Counted from the stretch's first letter, positions 10,870 to 23,837 are shown. The stretch: 64,000 nt of DNA from Sciurus carolinensis (GCF_902686445.1 NC_062222.1:44492792-44556791); one strand, 5' to 3'. Translations and numbers: made by a program. The notes: generated from the letters alone by a model not told the origin.

Positions 10870-11422
10870 CTCATGGTGACCAACTGTTTTTGTTTTTGAA
10901 GGGTTTGTGGAGATTTTTAAATATGTCCACACATTTGTTGTCATTCTTCTTTTCTACAGGGAAAGATATTCCTCTAATCCTTCCCCCTTTTTGAGTGTGG
11001 GCAGCACTTAAAAACACGTCTAACAAATAGGACGTGGTGGAGGGATGACATGAGGGATGATTTGAGGCCTCCAAGACCCGATCGAAGAACGCATCCTCCC
11101 GGCTTCCTCCTTCTTTTGGATCACTGGCTCTGGGGGAAGCCAGTTTGGGAGGAATCATCAAATAGCTCTGTGCGGTGTGGGTAACTGAGGACTTCTCCTG
11201 AAGGACCAGAATCAAAGGATGGCCATCTTGGAGCCATGGTAGAAGGGTTTCTCCAGTGTCAGTCAAGCCTGGAAACCGCGGGAGGGTTCCTGAGCCTAAG
11301 TCATCCAGCCACACTGATTTTTAACACCAACCACAGAAACTGTGAGATAACAAATGCTTTTCTTTTAAGTCACTGTGACTTGGAGTAATTTTTTAGGCAG
11401 CAGCAGATAACTGATTCAGGGT
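10870..11422 (+). repeat. MLT1-like MaLR LTR
   Basis: The 3' part carries the MaLR signature: AGAAACTGTGAGATAACAAA, then a T-rich run and a tail reading GCAGCAGATAACTGATTCAG. A 147-codon open frame on the minus strand (11314-10871) lies wholly inside it, has no recognisable domain, and is treated as chance. Confidence 0.7.
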
Positions 11423-11489
11423 TATAAGATAAAGCTTACTTTACTGGCAAAAAAATTCCCTATTGAAATGCTAAAGAAAAACTTTTTTG

Positions 11490-11642
11490 TGGGGCTGGTA
11501 CTGAGTTTGAACCCAGGGAAGTTTTTATTTTTTATTTTGATTTGGGGTCTTATTCAGTTGCCCAGGTTGGCCTCCAACTTGCAATCCTCCTGCCTTGGGC
11601 CTTCTGAGTTGTTGGGATTATAGTTATGTGCCATTGTGTCCT
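11490..11642 (-). repeat. B1-ID composite SINE
   Basis: On the minus strand a B1-like (7SL-derived) half is followed by a short A-rich linker and an ID tail with a CCTGGGTTCAAAC box B. Diverged copy without a clean A-tail. Confidence 0.75.
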
Positions 11643-11649
11643 CCTAAAG

Positions 11650-12455
11650 AAAAACATTTAAAATAATACTTTAAATAAAACTATGAGTACCCCCTGTGTC
11701 TAGAGAAGGAAGAGGGAAACAAGGGTTGAGAACTATTATTCAATCGTTTTTCTTGCACTCTCACCATATTAACAAATAACCAAAAAATTCAGAAGAAAAA
11801 CTCAGAGAATTTAGATGTTTATTGGCCTCTGTCAGTAATACTTTTAAATAATTTATTAATTATTATTTAATTTATTATTTAATAACTAGTTATTTTAATA
11901 ATTAATTATTTAATAACTATATGCTCAACAGTAAAAAGATTTTTTGTTTTAAAATTAGTCATAATAATGTTTGGTATAAATAGTAACTAAAATACAGATT
12001 GCATAATCTGTGTTTAACATACAGGAGATGAGTTGATGGATATTAGAAGTCAGCCTTTGGCCATATTCATATAAGGAGCTAATCACTTATTATAAAGAAT
12101 GTAATTGGATATTCAAGGCCATCTTGTCAGTTTTCACTGTGTGGTAATTCAAGTTTGGTGATAAAAATTCTAAAAATAACCAGACTGCGCTATGCTATTA
12201 TAATGAAAGTCTATGAAAAAAAGCAAAATTGTTTTTATTTGTGTGCCATGTTCCCTTTCTTTTGGTGATAGAATAAGCATAAGAATTAGCATATTCCTAA
12301 GAGATTTTAAATGTGGTCTAGATGGCATTAATCTTCATATGCTATTTAATGGATAGTAATAACATTAGGGTCTCCCATGATTCTTATGCCCATGGGTCCA
12401 TAAATGAGAACAGGTTGATGCCCTGACTTTAGAAATTCCCCTCTCAATGAATTCT
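11650..12455. other. Intergenic, AT-rich
   Basis: No gene. An AT-rich low-complexity patch of TTTAATTATT-type words lies at about 11840-11925. Confidence 0.5.
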
Positions 12456-12497
12456 TAAAAAAAATCATTGATATATAATTCACATAACATAAAATGA

Positions 12498-12690
12498 CTC
12501 CTTTTTTTTCCTTCAAACATTTTTATTAACACACATTGATTGTACATAATACTGGGATTTTGTGAGACATTTCTATATATGTTTATAACATTCACTGCTC
12601 AAAGGCACCCCCTCCTTTCCAACTTTCACTATTCCCCCTTCCCAATCTCTACAAATCACTGTTCTACTTTCATCTTGACTTTTTAAAACT
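12498..12690 (-). repeat. Short L1-derived insert (antisense 3' end) within the older L1
   Basis: It begins with a T-run (an A-tail on the minus strand). Its body resembles the C/T-rich antisense 3' end of the L1 type also seen at 56870-57120. It breaks the host L1 in a part otherwise continuous. Confidence 0.5.
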
Positions 12691-13117
12691 TCCACATCTG
12701 AGAAATTCACCCCTTTAAAGTGTACAATTCAGTAGTTTTTAGCAAATGTAGAAGATTGTGAAACTATCACTATTATCTAATTTTGTAATATGAATCATCA
12801 CCCCCAAAAGAAACCCAGTGCCCATTTGCAGTGACTTTTCATTCTTTCCTTGTCTCAGTTCCTGACAGTCACTAATCAACCCTCTGAATCTGGACACTTC
12901 ATGTAAATGAAATCATCAGATATGTGAATTTTTGTGTGTGGCTTTTTTCATGTAACAATGTTTTCAATGTTTGTCTATGTTGTAGCACATGTGAGTGCTT
13001 CATTCCTTTGTAAGGATGAAGAACATCCCTTTGTTTAGCCATTCATTGGCTGATGGCCATTTGGGTTGTTTCTAGTTTGGGGCTATCATGAATGACATTG
13101 TTAATATCCTTATGCAA

Positions 13118-13236
13118 CTTTTTTTTTTTTTTAGTTGTCAATGAATCTTTTATTTATTTATATGTGGTGCTGAGAATCAAACCCAGGGTCTCACACATGC
13201 CAGGCAAGTGCTCTACCACTGAGCCATAGCCCCACT
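13118..13236 (-). repeat. ID-type SINE
   Basis: tRNA-derived SINE: on the plus strand, a T-run, then GTGGTGCTGAGAATCAAACC, then CACTGAGCCATAGCCCC. It is inserted in the antisense L1. Confidence 0.85.
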
Positions 13237-13575
13237 GAGTTGCCCTTTGTGCAACTTTTTGTATGGTTGTGTTTTCATTTCTTTTGTGTATTTAAGTAGA
13301 AGTACAACTGCTGGGTCACATGGAAATTCTGTGTTTAACTTTTTGAGGAATGACCAAAGGTTTTTCATAGCAGTTGCATGATTTCACATTCCCATCAGCA
13401 ATGTATCAAGATTCTAATTTTGCCACACATCAGCACCTGTTATTGTCTATTACTGATTATAGCCACCTACTGGGTGTGAACTAGTATCTTGTGATTTTCA
13501 TTTCATCTTTTAACAACTAATGATGGTGAGTGTCATTTAAGGTACTTATTGACCATTTACATGTTTTCTACAATA

Positions 13576-14085
13576 AAAGATTTAAAACTGTCTCCTGTCA
13601 TCTATTAATTCAAACAGCTATAGTTATAAATATGAATGTTTTAAAGATATTTGGCATATGAACTTATAATTTATCTATTATTCTTATATAAGTTGCATAA
13701 CTAAGTCAAGTTCTGTAGGTCCAGCTTTGAGTACATAATATGTAGAAATTAGTCATGTGGAAGCATGTTAAGAGTGTGTTTTATCTAATTTTGTTCTTCC
13801 TAGACACCAAATATCCAGGGATTAGAGCCACTTATTCAAATATCTGTAACAATACTCATGTGGCCTCCTTAAGATGTGTAATTAAAAAAAAAAACAAAAG
13901 ATGTTAGTTGGCAATGAATTGTTTAATGAGAACTATATTTAGTTTTCCATATTGTTAACTTAAGTAAAATCATATATAATAAGTAATAACATACAATGGG
14001 AATACTGGTATTATTAATTTAATTTAATTTAATTTTACTTTTTAAAATTCATTGGTTTCTATTTTTTCCATGTTGTTAGAGAAAT
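13576..14085. other. Intergenic, no feature seen
   Basis: AT-rich; only short A-runs near 13885 and (AATTT) repeats near 14015-14035. Confidence 0.4.
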
Positions 14086-14375
14086 TTAAAAATATGTATT
14101 TTTGTGATCATAAGATTAACATGCATTTATTATAGAAATTTTAAAACTATAAAAATACAAAAGGGAAAAACAAGAGTCTTGACTCTTTCAGAGATAACCT
14201 CTATTAACATGTTGGTATGAGTCTTTTCAGATTTCATATCCATGCATTTTAAAATAATTTACTTTTTTTTAGCTAGTTCACACACAGAACAAAATTAAAA
14301 GATTTGAAAGGACATACAGACTCTTTCCCCTGTATTCCAGTTTTCCTATCAGAAGCAACCTCTGTTATCAGCATC
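14086..14375 (+). repeat. Possible old LINE 3'-end fragment
   Basis: Contains AGAGATAACCTCTATTAACA, close to a motif I associate with old L1M 3' ends. The second half repeats a similar theme. Family uncertain. Confidence 0.4.
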
Positions 14376-14390
14376 TACTAGTCTTTGAGC

Positions 14391-14408
14391 AACACACACA
14401 CACACACG
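14391..14408 (+). repeat. Short (CA)n run
   Basis: About nine CA units with one variant. A 75-codon open frame starting here is mostly unique sequence with no recognisable domain and is not called. Confidence 0.8.
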
Positions 14409-14409
14409 C

Positions 14410-15990
14410 ATGAGACCGTGTGTTTAAAATTCCTCTTCTTTAAGGTATTGGTGAAAAATACAAATTGTGGATTTAAGATGATGCTTTATTTTCTTTTCCA
14501 ACATGGTTTCCTTTTCTTTGTGTGTTGTTTCACTTCTATTGATCCTACTCTTTGCCTAATATCAATCTCTTGGTATGTTTCCAAATTCACTGAAAGTATG
14601 GAGTTTTTATAGATGGTATTCCTGAGAAAGTTTTCTTCCGTAATATGCTCTATGAAATTCCCCTAATAGTTACATAAAAGAAAGTTGTACCTTTCATGGT
14701 TCCCTTGCGCTTGGCTCTTCTATTTTGGATCTCTGTCAGGAGTGGAGACATAGTGAAATTCTATTTCTTTTGGTAGAAGGAGTAATTTTTTGATTAAGTC
14801 TTAGCTAATAATGGATTTCTCTGTCAGGCAGAACCATGGGCCTCATTATTCTGATTGTGAAATACTATTAACACTTCTGAGGGCTAAGATTTTAATATTT
14901 CACTCTCAATATCTTACATTCTCAAAATACTGAAAATAAGTTTGACTTTCTGGAATTTGTTGCTACTTTACTGTGAAACCTTTCTAAGGAAGAGTTAGTG
15001 AAATCAGTAAGAATTTTCTTTCTTTTTTTTCTCTCTCTCAACAGTTGACAATTTCATCTTTTCAAAAAGGACTTTTCCCACAAAACTAATTTTCTCAATG
15101 TCAGTACTGTACATAATTTCTCTAATATCTGATCATCTGTTGTAGTATCATGTAAAGTGATATTTCTTGAGTAAATTACTGAATACTCTCTGGATTAAAA
15201 GAAAAAAAACTAGAGCATTTAAATAAGTAGTGCAATTTTTAAAATATTTGTATTCATAGTGTTTTATTAACAAAATATTCTGTTAAAATGCATAATCATG
15301 TTTAATGTGTGCTTATTTTTTATCATTATATTAAAGAATTTCAGAAATTTAAATGAGTTCCAAAAGCATATCATTGAGTTGTAAACATTTTTCTTCAGTG
15401 ATTTAATTCAGCTGTAATGTGGTGGCACCAGAGATGCCTGAGTCCCTGGACATGGATAGGAGCACTGAGACCTGGGTGGTAATATTGTGTCCAGAGCGAT
15501 GAAGCTGGGTTCACTAGGGCAAGTGATTTTAGTAATCTGAGCTATGGTTTTTAAAATGACATAGCTGGACTCCCCTGACTCCAAAATCCCACTCAACTTG
15601 TTAAGACCAAGATTTTAGGTCAGAAAGACTGATAGAATGAGAAAGAAAACTCTGTGGAGGAGAAACACAATGACTAATTCTAAAGTAAAGCAAAAGTCTA
15701 AATTAAACAGGCAGACAAGGACCAAAGACAAATTCTAGCTCACCATATCCCCTAACCCACCTTTGCTGGCTCTGTTGGATGTAGCACAATCATAGTGCCC
15801 CAGTGAGTTTCTGCCTAACAGTGACTCTGAAGGGGAAGGAACTGTGGCTCTTCATTTTCCTCCCTGCGACTCATCAGGGCAGGTTGGTCAGGGTTCAAGA
15901 CTGGGGCCTCCTGAGCTGTAAAGAGCTAGAAAACATCACATCTGGTCAAGTCCAGGTAATATGGACATAAGTAAAAAAGTCAAGGAGTTA
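14410..15990. other. Intergenic, no gene seen
   Basis: No conserved coding pattern, RNA gene or clear repeat recognised. Small open frames (for example 15596-15408 on the minus strand) lack domain character. Confidence 0.4.
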
Positions 15991-15994
15991 GAAA

Positions 15995-16170
15995 ATAATA
16001 ACCATCATAAATAAGCATTTATATTAATCCAGGCTCATTGTCTTTAATCCTCAGAACCCTTCAACAAGGCATTATAATTAAGGAAATCAAAAAGCTTGAC
16101 TTTAGGAGTTAGGGACACTGAGACTGAAACTGAGGACTTTTGTTCTAGAGTCTATGCTCTACCCTGATTT
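15995..16170 (-). repeat. MIR SINE
   Basis: Antisense MIR order: TTAATCCTCAGAACCCT, an AT-rich core, then GGACACTGAGACTGAAACTG. Strongly diverged. Confidence 0.55.
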
Positions 16171-17750
16171 ATGCAGCTCTCTGAACATGAGTAGTTGTGA
16201 GCTCACACAGAAACCAGATGCAGAAGTTTTACACCCTGAATCTCTAGTCCAAGTGAGGAGAGCAAAGAGAGTGCAGAGAGAACATCTAAAACTCTGATTT
16301 TTAATAGTAGGGGGAGAAGGACAGTGTTTCCAAGGAGGTCAAGTAACGACTCAGCTGGGGGGACCCTTCAAGTTTAATCTGTTTCCAAAGCTTCTGTCTT
16401 TGCACAGCCTAAAGTTCTGTGCTGCTCTCCCTGTGCTATGGGAGTGGTGGTAACCAGGTTCTAGACAGTGGCTTGGTTATTACTTTCTAGGAAACAGAGA
16501 GGGACATGAAGGCACTTAGATGAGAAGTAAATGTTCTTCATGGGAAGCAACCATTTTCTTGGGGGTCATCTTCTGCTGCTAAATCCTCCTCTCTAAGTCT
16601 TCTGCAGGAGGCTGGATACCATTATCTCCCCAAGTGAATGTGGAAACTTAATGCTTGAGGTGCTGTACTTCCTGCCTTAAACTCTGGGTGGTGCCATCTT
16701 TATAGATGGTTCATTGCCATAATGAGGTGGAAGCAGTGGAGATGGCCGTGTAAGCAATAGGGTGGAGGTGACCTTAATGGTTTCCACAGAATTTCCTTCA
16801 TATGTCTCCAGAAAAGTGTAGAGAAGTGATCAAGAAAGAAAAATTATCTGAGCAAGGGCCTGTGGACTGTCAGGAAGACTATCAGGAAGAGGGAAAGGTG
16901 GGAAATGGTAGTGGTGTTCATCACCATCTTGTAGGCTATGGGGAGGCACAGAAGCCTTGGAATACATTTTATTTTCCTTGGAAAAGAAATAGAAAATAAT
17001 CACAGGTAGATAAAATGCCCACTAAAATTAACACTTACTTAATAAATATTTTTATACCACTTGATGCTCAACATTTATTTATTTACTTAACATTATTTAC
17101 TATATTCAGAATGGGACTTATAACTTACTTTTATCTCTTGCTGCTACTGTTAAAAATTTTATGCTTACAACTGATTTCTTCAGTTAGATTATAAACTCTG
17201 TAATAGGAAGAACTAGGTCTTATATCTTGTATTTCTTACAGAACTTAATGCCTGCACTGTTTTGTAGGTAGCAGGTATTTAGTATTGTGTGGATTGAATG
17301 ATTCAATAGAAAAAATCAGACTTTTACAACCTTGCCAAAACCCAAAACTTGAAACCAAAACAAAAAATAACAGTATAGGAAATGAATAGCAAGTCAAGTC
17401 ACAAACTGCTTCTCAAGAGGTTCTTCCTTATGCAAATATCTGGATTAAAAAAATCAGTGAGACATTTTACTTTGACTATTATCAAATACTGAAAAAAAGC
17501 AATAAAAATTTTTAAATCTGAATTTAAACTTAAAAAAAAACTCTTTCATATTGTTTAAATAAATTTCATGCAAAAGGAAATGAAGAAAGCAGTGATGGGG
17601 CTGGGTGGACAATTACCCTTAGACTCGAGCAAATTCCTTGAGGGAAGGGCCAAATTCTTTAGTTTCAGTCACTGCATCCAGTTCCCAGGCTACCCAGGAT
17701 GTGGCAAAGCCCAGTTGAGCAGGATTGCAAGGCACTTTGACTTATAGAAC
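16171..17750. other. Intergenic, no gene seen
   Basis: Nothing recognised. A 65-codon open frame at 16802-16999 has no known domain. Confidence 0.4.
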
Positions 17751-17815
17751 AACTATTTTCATTTGCTACAATAAAAACTGCATGAGTGGTCAGGGCCTGA
17801 TCACAGATGGGGAAA
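17751..17815 (+). repeat. Inverted-repeat arm, left
   Basis: 65 bp that is about 89% identical to the reverse complement of 18371-18434; it starts AACTATTTTCATTTGCTA and ends GATCACAGATGGGGAAA. No matching flanking duplication. Confidence 0.85.
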
Positions 17816-18370
17816 GAAAGCACTAAAATGAAAAATAAACAAATAAAAAATAATTTATTTAAATTAAGATTTTAGACTTTGCTGTTTATTTAGATTAAAA
17901 TAGGCATTCTTGCCAATTTGAGGTTCGGAAAAAATAGGATTGCTCAGCAGGTTTCCCAAAGGGTTTTGAATGGCACTCATCTTGACCTTGGTTTGGGACT
18001 GTCCCTTTCCTTCTTGGCTTTCTGTTAATGGTGGTAGTGGAAGAGCATCAGAGGCAAAAAACTTTCTGAAAAAATGTTTTCAGGCATTCCAGAATTTAAA
18101 CTTTAATAAGTGATTGCTGATATGCAAACAACTGAGCAAATAACTGTATAAAAAATAGGCTCAAAGGAATCCACAGTGATAAGAAGTTCTCCCTTCGAAC
18201 AGTTTTCAGGTTTACAACTGAACTTTCCGTGACATCAAGCTTACTTTCCTAACAACAAGTAACGACACAGGCTTGGGAGCCCTCCAGGCCCCTGTAGACC
18301 AGGTGCAATCTGAAGAAAAACAGCTCAACATCTGGGTCTTGTTATCTTTTGTCATCCGGGCATCACTAAG
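17816..18370. other. Spacer between inverted-repeat arms
   Basis: 555 bp with no open frame of note, holding neither a transposase fragment nor a recognised repeat. Could be the body of a non-autonomous DNA element or unique sequence. Confidence 0.35.
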
Positions 18371-18434
18371 TTTCCCCATCTGTGATCAGGCCTGACCACT
18401 TATGCAATTTTTACCCTAGCAAATGAAAATAGTT
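18371..18434 (-). repeat. Inverted-repeat arm, right
   Basis: Partner of 17751-17815; six or so substitutions and one single-base indel between the arms. Confidence 0.85.
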
Positions 18435-20035
18435 TGGAAATTTCCATCGGAAAGGTCAACCCCTTATGAAAAACTTTAAGAAGCATTTTATTTACTAATA
18501 GAAACTCAGTCTATTCACATTGTTCTTATATATTTTTCAGGTCTTTTATATTTAATTAATAGAAAATTCTCTTTAAAAACTCTCTTATGCCAGGCAGGTA
18601 ACAAGTCGAAAGTAGAGAAATTTAATGCATGAATGCATAAATTAGCATATATTAAAAACAATGACCTTTTATTGTTATAGTGTGTATGTGTTGCACTCTA
18701 GAAAATAAATTAAGCAAAAATGATGAATAAAAATATATGTCAGGTTACCACTGTTAACAACTTACTAAATCTCCTGGAAAATGTATCTAAAAATTAAAAA
18801 TATGTAAATATTATAAAAATTCAGAATACATATACATAAATATTCAACCAAAGTCCAGTTATGTTTTAAACATCATTCAATAATATTTTCCCTCTCAGAA
18901 TTAGATTAAATTGGTATTCACAAATAGGGGAAGCAAGGCACGGTGCAATTTCTAGAGGGCAGGGGTCAAGAATAGACTGCAAGTGCTATTTCTTTTCCTC
19001 CATTTTGTCTTCTGTTCCATGTGCACATATCTTTCACAATCACAGCTGGATAGGTAGGAAAACTGGACTTCAAAAAATGATAGAACATATTGTAAATATT
19101 CAGGAAGAAGTGTTTTTAAATTCTAGCAAACCAGAAGATCTCTTAATGAGGAGAAAACAGGTGCTGTTCTCAGAAGCAGTTATCAAAGTTTGTGAAGCCT
19201 TACACTCCAGAGAGTACTGGGCACCTGCTGTTTTCCCCTGAGGAGGGCTTCTTAATGATAAGCTGATATATGAGGAGATCCTGTGGTTGGGTATGAATAC
19301 AAATGGAGGTTGCCAGGCTGCAGGACACATCCCTATATGCTTCCTCGCTAGGGTTCTCTAAGGCCACTGGGATATCTTGACATCCACTTGGGAAGCTGTC
19401 CTGGAAAGACTTAGAAGTTTCTAACCTAGGAGCTCTCATATAGGTAGACTGGTTCTGAGACTAAGACTATTTGGGGATTGGTGTGGAAAAGAAAGCATTC
19501 CAGTCTGTTCTGTTGTGAGTATATCAGAAAACTCAGCCATTGTGAGGCTCTTGAGGACTTCTGAGCCAGTAGACTCTGTTGTGCTTACACCTTGCCAACT
19601 TCCAGTGTTTGGAGGCACCATGGAAGGTTCCCCAGGATCTCTAGATGAGCCAATGACCCCATTCCCAGCAGGTGTGGAAATACATGTCAAACCCAAAAAC
19701 ACTAGAAAAATATGTCAAACTCAGAGACTCTCTTGGGCATGAGTTAATTGTTTTGTATTAGGATATTTAGATTCTTATTCTTTCCCCCTCCCCTGGAAAT
19801 ATTATTAAACATTAATGAAATGCTCACATGAAAGTTATAGATCAATATTTTTTGAAGAGTGTGAATTAATGTGAATTTTATATGCTGCTATAAAATAATG
19901 TTTAAAAAGAAAAAGGGGGTCATTAGAAGCTCATGTTGTCTGATAACAAAATTACATTTATAGAAAAGGGGATAGATAATATGGTTACTGATGTGACTAC
20001 AGGTTCAGGTGAAATTTGTTAAAACAATATTTTAG
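18435..20035. other. Intergenic, no gene seen
   Basis: 19000-19740 is somewhat GC-richer and has several short open frames on both strands, none recognisable. It could be an old LTR or pseudogene fragment, but I cannot support either. Confidence 0.35.
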
Positions 20036-20689
20036 AAAAACAAAGTTTTAATTTTATAATAGTTTTAGATTTGCAGAAAAGTTGCAAGGATTATACAGAT
20101 TTCTGTACATCCAGCATCCAGTTTCTCCTGTTAACTTCTTATGTTTACATTCATACTTATGATATATGTTAAAAATGATGAATAGATATCGATACATAAT
20201 TATTAACTACTCTATACTTTATTCAGAGTGCCTTAGTTTTCTGTGTCAGGATCCTGTCTAGGCTTGGGCTTATGGTTTCTCAAGGGGCACATGTAAAGTG
20301 GCATTCTCCTCCACCCTGTCAAGGGCACATACCATCACCCTGACCTACACACTGAGGCTATGAAGCTTGATAACCTGGCTTCTTCACTGTCAACCTTCTT
20401 CACTGCCAAGTTGCTCCCCCTACTCCCTTTCATACTGTAATTTTTTGAAAAGTAAAAGTCCATCCTCAGAGGGTGGGAGTTTTGTTCTATCTCCTTGATG
20501 GGGTACTGTCTCTGTAAATTATTTGGAATTCTTCTATACAGGCAATTTGTCTATTTCCCCCTATTAATTTATTTATGCAATCATTTATTTCCATCAGGAT
20601 AAACTCGTGAATACTTATTTCATATTCTGTGTTTAATACTACTTCATATGTTCTGCTGCTTTGATTGTTTCAGCTTTTGGTTCTTCTTT

Positions 20690-20904
20690 TTTTCTTTTTT
20701 CTTTCTTTCATTTTTTGGTACCAGGGCTGGAACCCAGGGACACTAAACCACTGAGCCACATCCCCAGTCCTTTTTCTGTACTTTGTTTTGAAACAGGGTC
20801 TTGCTGAGTTGCTTAGGGCCTCACTAAGTTGCTGAGGTTGGCTTTGAATTCTCAATCTTCCTGCCTCAGCCTCTGGAATCTCTGGGATTACAGGTGTGCA
20901 CCTG
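20690..20904 (-). repeat. B1-ID composite SINE
   Basis: On the plus strand, a T/C-rich tail, then an ID part (GGCTGGAACCCAGGGA, CACTGAGCCACATCCCCAG), then a B1-like part ending GGGATTACAGGTGTGCAC. The L1 continues on both sides. Confidence 0.9.
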
Positions 20905-20973
20905 GTTTTGGGAGCTTTTTCAGTTGGCTCTTATACCTGTCCCCCACCCCCATCATCATGTATTTGTTAGTGC

Positions 20974-20975
<2 letters not shown>

Positions 20976-21010
<35 letters not shown>
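20976..21010 (+). repeat. (TG)n microsatellite
   Basis: About 17 uninterrupted TG units. Confidence 0.97.
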
Positions 21011-21011
<1 letters not shown>

Positions 21012-21340
21012 TTTTAACACTTCTTCACTTCCTGGTACTACAAGATGTTTCAGTATATGTTTCTTGTATATTCCCTGCCAAAAACTAGAATCAGTCATTT
21101 CTCCAGGGAGCCTTGCATCCTTTATTGGAGAGTGGCCTTAGAAACAAAGATCTGGGGGCTGGTATGCTGGTTGCTACTGGGATGTTGTTGCTTCTAGGAC
21201 CTCTCAATTTGGAAAGGCATGAATGTATACCAACTTCCAGTACACATATATATCTGTAATTATTTCTGTATTGATTCATCTGTGTCTATATTAAGCTAAA
21301 GATGAGTTCATACTAATGTCCCTTGCTCTGCATTTTAAAT

Positions 21341-22095
21341 AAAAAAATTAGTAACAGATGGTGTCTCACAGCAAATTCTATTTCAGTTTGCTCTGATTAT
21401 ATGTCCAAATCTACTAGAAAAAAAAAATCAGTGTCTTAAGTCCATTCTCTAGGCCTCCTCTGAGGATTAGATGGTATTGACATCACAGATCTGGAAACAC
21501 AGCCCTGCCTGGAACAGAAAAACAGTAATTATCAGGAGAAAGAGAAAGTTTGGCAGGAGTTGCAATCATCTTGCTCTTTGACTAGATGGCAAAGGAGACA
21601 TGTAATAGGAAGTGTGGATGTTCTCTGAGAATTCACTAGTTCCATTTTCCTGCTATGAGCATTTCTGGCAGTCTTTAACAAAGAGACATGAATCATTTGG
21701 TAAAGAGAGCAGTTTCAGTAGCACTCTGTCTTACTCAATTTGGCAGAAATGAGGGTGCACCACCCTGTATCAGGAAATGGTGCTAGAAAAGCATCTGTAA
21801 CCTAAAACAAGTATTAAAGTGCAGGTCTTTTTGTTTCTAAGTCTTTCTGCCATTGCAGAAATAATGTCTTTGTTAGCTTAGTGCTTTTGCAATCCAGACT
21901 GGTGGAAGAAAGCCTACATCATGGACTTGGGTACCAATGATATGATCAAAGAAAGAAAAAGTCAGTTTGTTTCTATTGCAGAGAGAGGTGATTGTGAAGA
22001 TCAGGTAGCCAGGCATGGAGTTTTCAAGAAATTACTCTTTCAACTCAAATGAGGGAGAAATGCCTAAGGAGAACTCTATTTAGCCAAGATCAGCT
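21341..22095. other. Intergenic, no gene seen
   Basis: No coding pattern or recognised repeat. Confidence 0.4.
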
Positions 22096-22099
22096 CTAT

Positions 22100-22720
22100 T
22101 TGAGCATCTTATGAAAACTGAAGGATATGGAAAATGTTCCCAGGAAACATTTTGGGGTGGGAAATGACAGCCACCCCAAACTGTCTGACCTGGAAGAAGA
22201 GGAAGGAGGAAGGCAATCATTAATTCTCAGTAAATCCTTTCCCAGTAACAATGGGCCCCAGGGAAAAATCGAGCTTTCATCCCTTCCCAACCACAATGGG
22301 TCCTGAAGGGAGGAGGCGGATGCTGAAACACTGGGCCCTGGACTTTTACCCTTACCCCCTGCCCGGGAGTCCTAGAAGGAGAAAAAGCAAATAGTGAAGC
22401 TGTGGGAGACAATGAATCCCAAAGAAAGACGATAAGCAATGAGTTCTGGGCTTTCCCAGTGACAATGAGTTTCTGGCTTTTTATAGGTTTTTTCCTGATT
22501 GCCCAAACCAAACAACATGTTCTGCTTCAGTCTCCAATAATTAAACCACCCTCATTGTAAACTATGAAACTCAGCGTCCTTCTGTAACCAGGGGCCATCT
22601 TTCTACCCAGAAAGTAAGCCCCTCCATTGCCTGATTGATTGATTTTGTTGCAGAATAAAGGAAGCTTGCTGATCTGTTTGAGGTCTGTTTGATTTGTGCT
22701 TCTATAACAGTGCCGAAACT
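22100..22720 (+). repeat. Possible ERV-type LTR
   Basis: GC-richer block with an AATAAA at about 22655 followed by a pyrimidine and GT-rich stretch, as in the R-U5 part of retroviral LTRs. Ends and family not identified; open frames within it are chance. Confidence 0.4.
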
Positions 22721-23835
22721 GTGTTGGTTTCTTTTTGCTTACAAAAATACCTGCAAACATAACCTGACAGTTAAGGAAAATGTGGAAGAACCAGTTTGGA
22801 AATGCAATAAGAGATGGCACTAAAGATATGCCATAGCTTTTCATAAAATTCATATCCATAAACATCATAAAAATTCATATCCATAAACATCTGATTTGAG
22901 AAACTTCTATTTTTATGGCAAGGAGAATTACTTGAAAGGAAAGGAGATAGGAAAGGGGAGTCCAGAATGGAAAAACTTAATTGAAGGTTTGCTGCAACAG
23001 AGAAAGGCTAACATCAAAATCTGTATTTGGCAGTGTTTTCACAGACTAAAAAGATAAGACCTTGTGAAAATCTTAACAATACTCTTCTTAATACTACATA
23101 TTAATACCTTTCTTGGCTTATACTATATCTTCTTATATACAGAATGTATCATTTGTATTGGCATGGGTTGGATTTTTTAGGTGAGAATACTGGTGTAGGC
23201 TATATATTTTGAGTAGAGATTATACTGGATATAATTATTTGTAAATTGGCCAAACATTTTTAAGTGTTATTAAAAATATGGACCAGTGGATTAATTAAAA
23301 ATTTTACTTTGAAACAAAGCAAGACACTGTGATTGTATAAACATATCATAATAATCTTGGCATATGCAATGGAGTAAAAATACTATTTTCAGAATTGATT
23401 TCATTTCGTAAATGTCTAAACTCACAGCAGAATTTTATGTGCTTTGCTGAATGTGGTTTTGCACCTAAGTTTACTAAGAAAAGGGCAACAGAAAATGCAT
23501 GGTATTGTGGTAAGCGTTTGAAGAAAACGAAGCATCTTGTTGAAGAAGGTGTGTTTGCACAGAGCACATACCATTTTTGTCCATCAACTGTTTGGGTTCT
23601 TTATTCCTTGTTTTTATGATCATTTTAATTCATGAAGCACTAACAGTTAAAGTTAATATGAGAGTTCACAAAGATTTCAATAATGAAAGAATTGGAAACA
23701 GGATATCACTATAGAATTCCCTCATATTTCTCTATCTTTTGACAGCAACAAAACTAAACCTTTAACGACTCAGCATATGAGCTCTCCATGGATAGTGAAA
23801 GTCATTACCTTTCTTCGTTTGAATGTTTATATTTA
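22721..23835. other. Intergenic, no gene seen
   Basis: A 24/25-bp tandem duplication lies at 22842-22890. A 74-codon open frame at 23395-23619 has no recognisable domain. Confidence 0.4.
22842..22890 (+). repeat. Two-copy tandem duplication, 24/25 bp
   Basis: 22842-22865 and 22866-22890 are identical apart from one A gained in the second copy. Confidence 0.9.
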
Positions 23836-23837
23836 AT

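Larger units (their letters stand above)
12456..13575 (-). repeat. L1 3'-end fragment, antisense, interrupted twice
   Basis: Read on the minus strand, this follows the 3' part of an old L1M element (ORF2 C-terminus into 3'UTR). On the plus strand the landmarks are AAAGTGTACAATTCAGTAG and GCTGGGTCACATGG. Interrupted by a T-rich block at about 12498-12690 and by an ID SINE at 13118-13236. Confidence 0.8.
20040..21340 (+). repeat. Old L1 3' end (L1ME-like), interrupted
   Basis: Follows the long 3' region of an old L1M/L1ME element in order: TTGCAGAAAAGTTGCAAGGA near 20071, AATTATTTGGAATTCTTCTA near 20517, CATTTCTCCAGGGAGCC near 21096, and GGTTGCTACTGGGATG near 21169. Split by a B1-ID SINE (20690-20904) and a TG run. 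Confidence 0.82.

Noticed and set aside
10871..11314. 147-codon minus-strand open frame
   Set aside because: Lies entirely inside an MLT1-like LTR and has no domain.
19005..19742. Cluster of 75-88 codon frames, possible small gene or pseudogene
   Set aside because: Frames overlap on both strands, no match recalled, no splice or start context that would support a gene.
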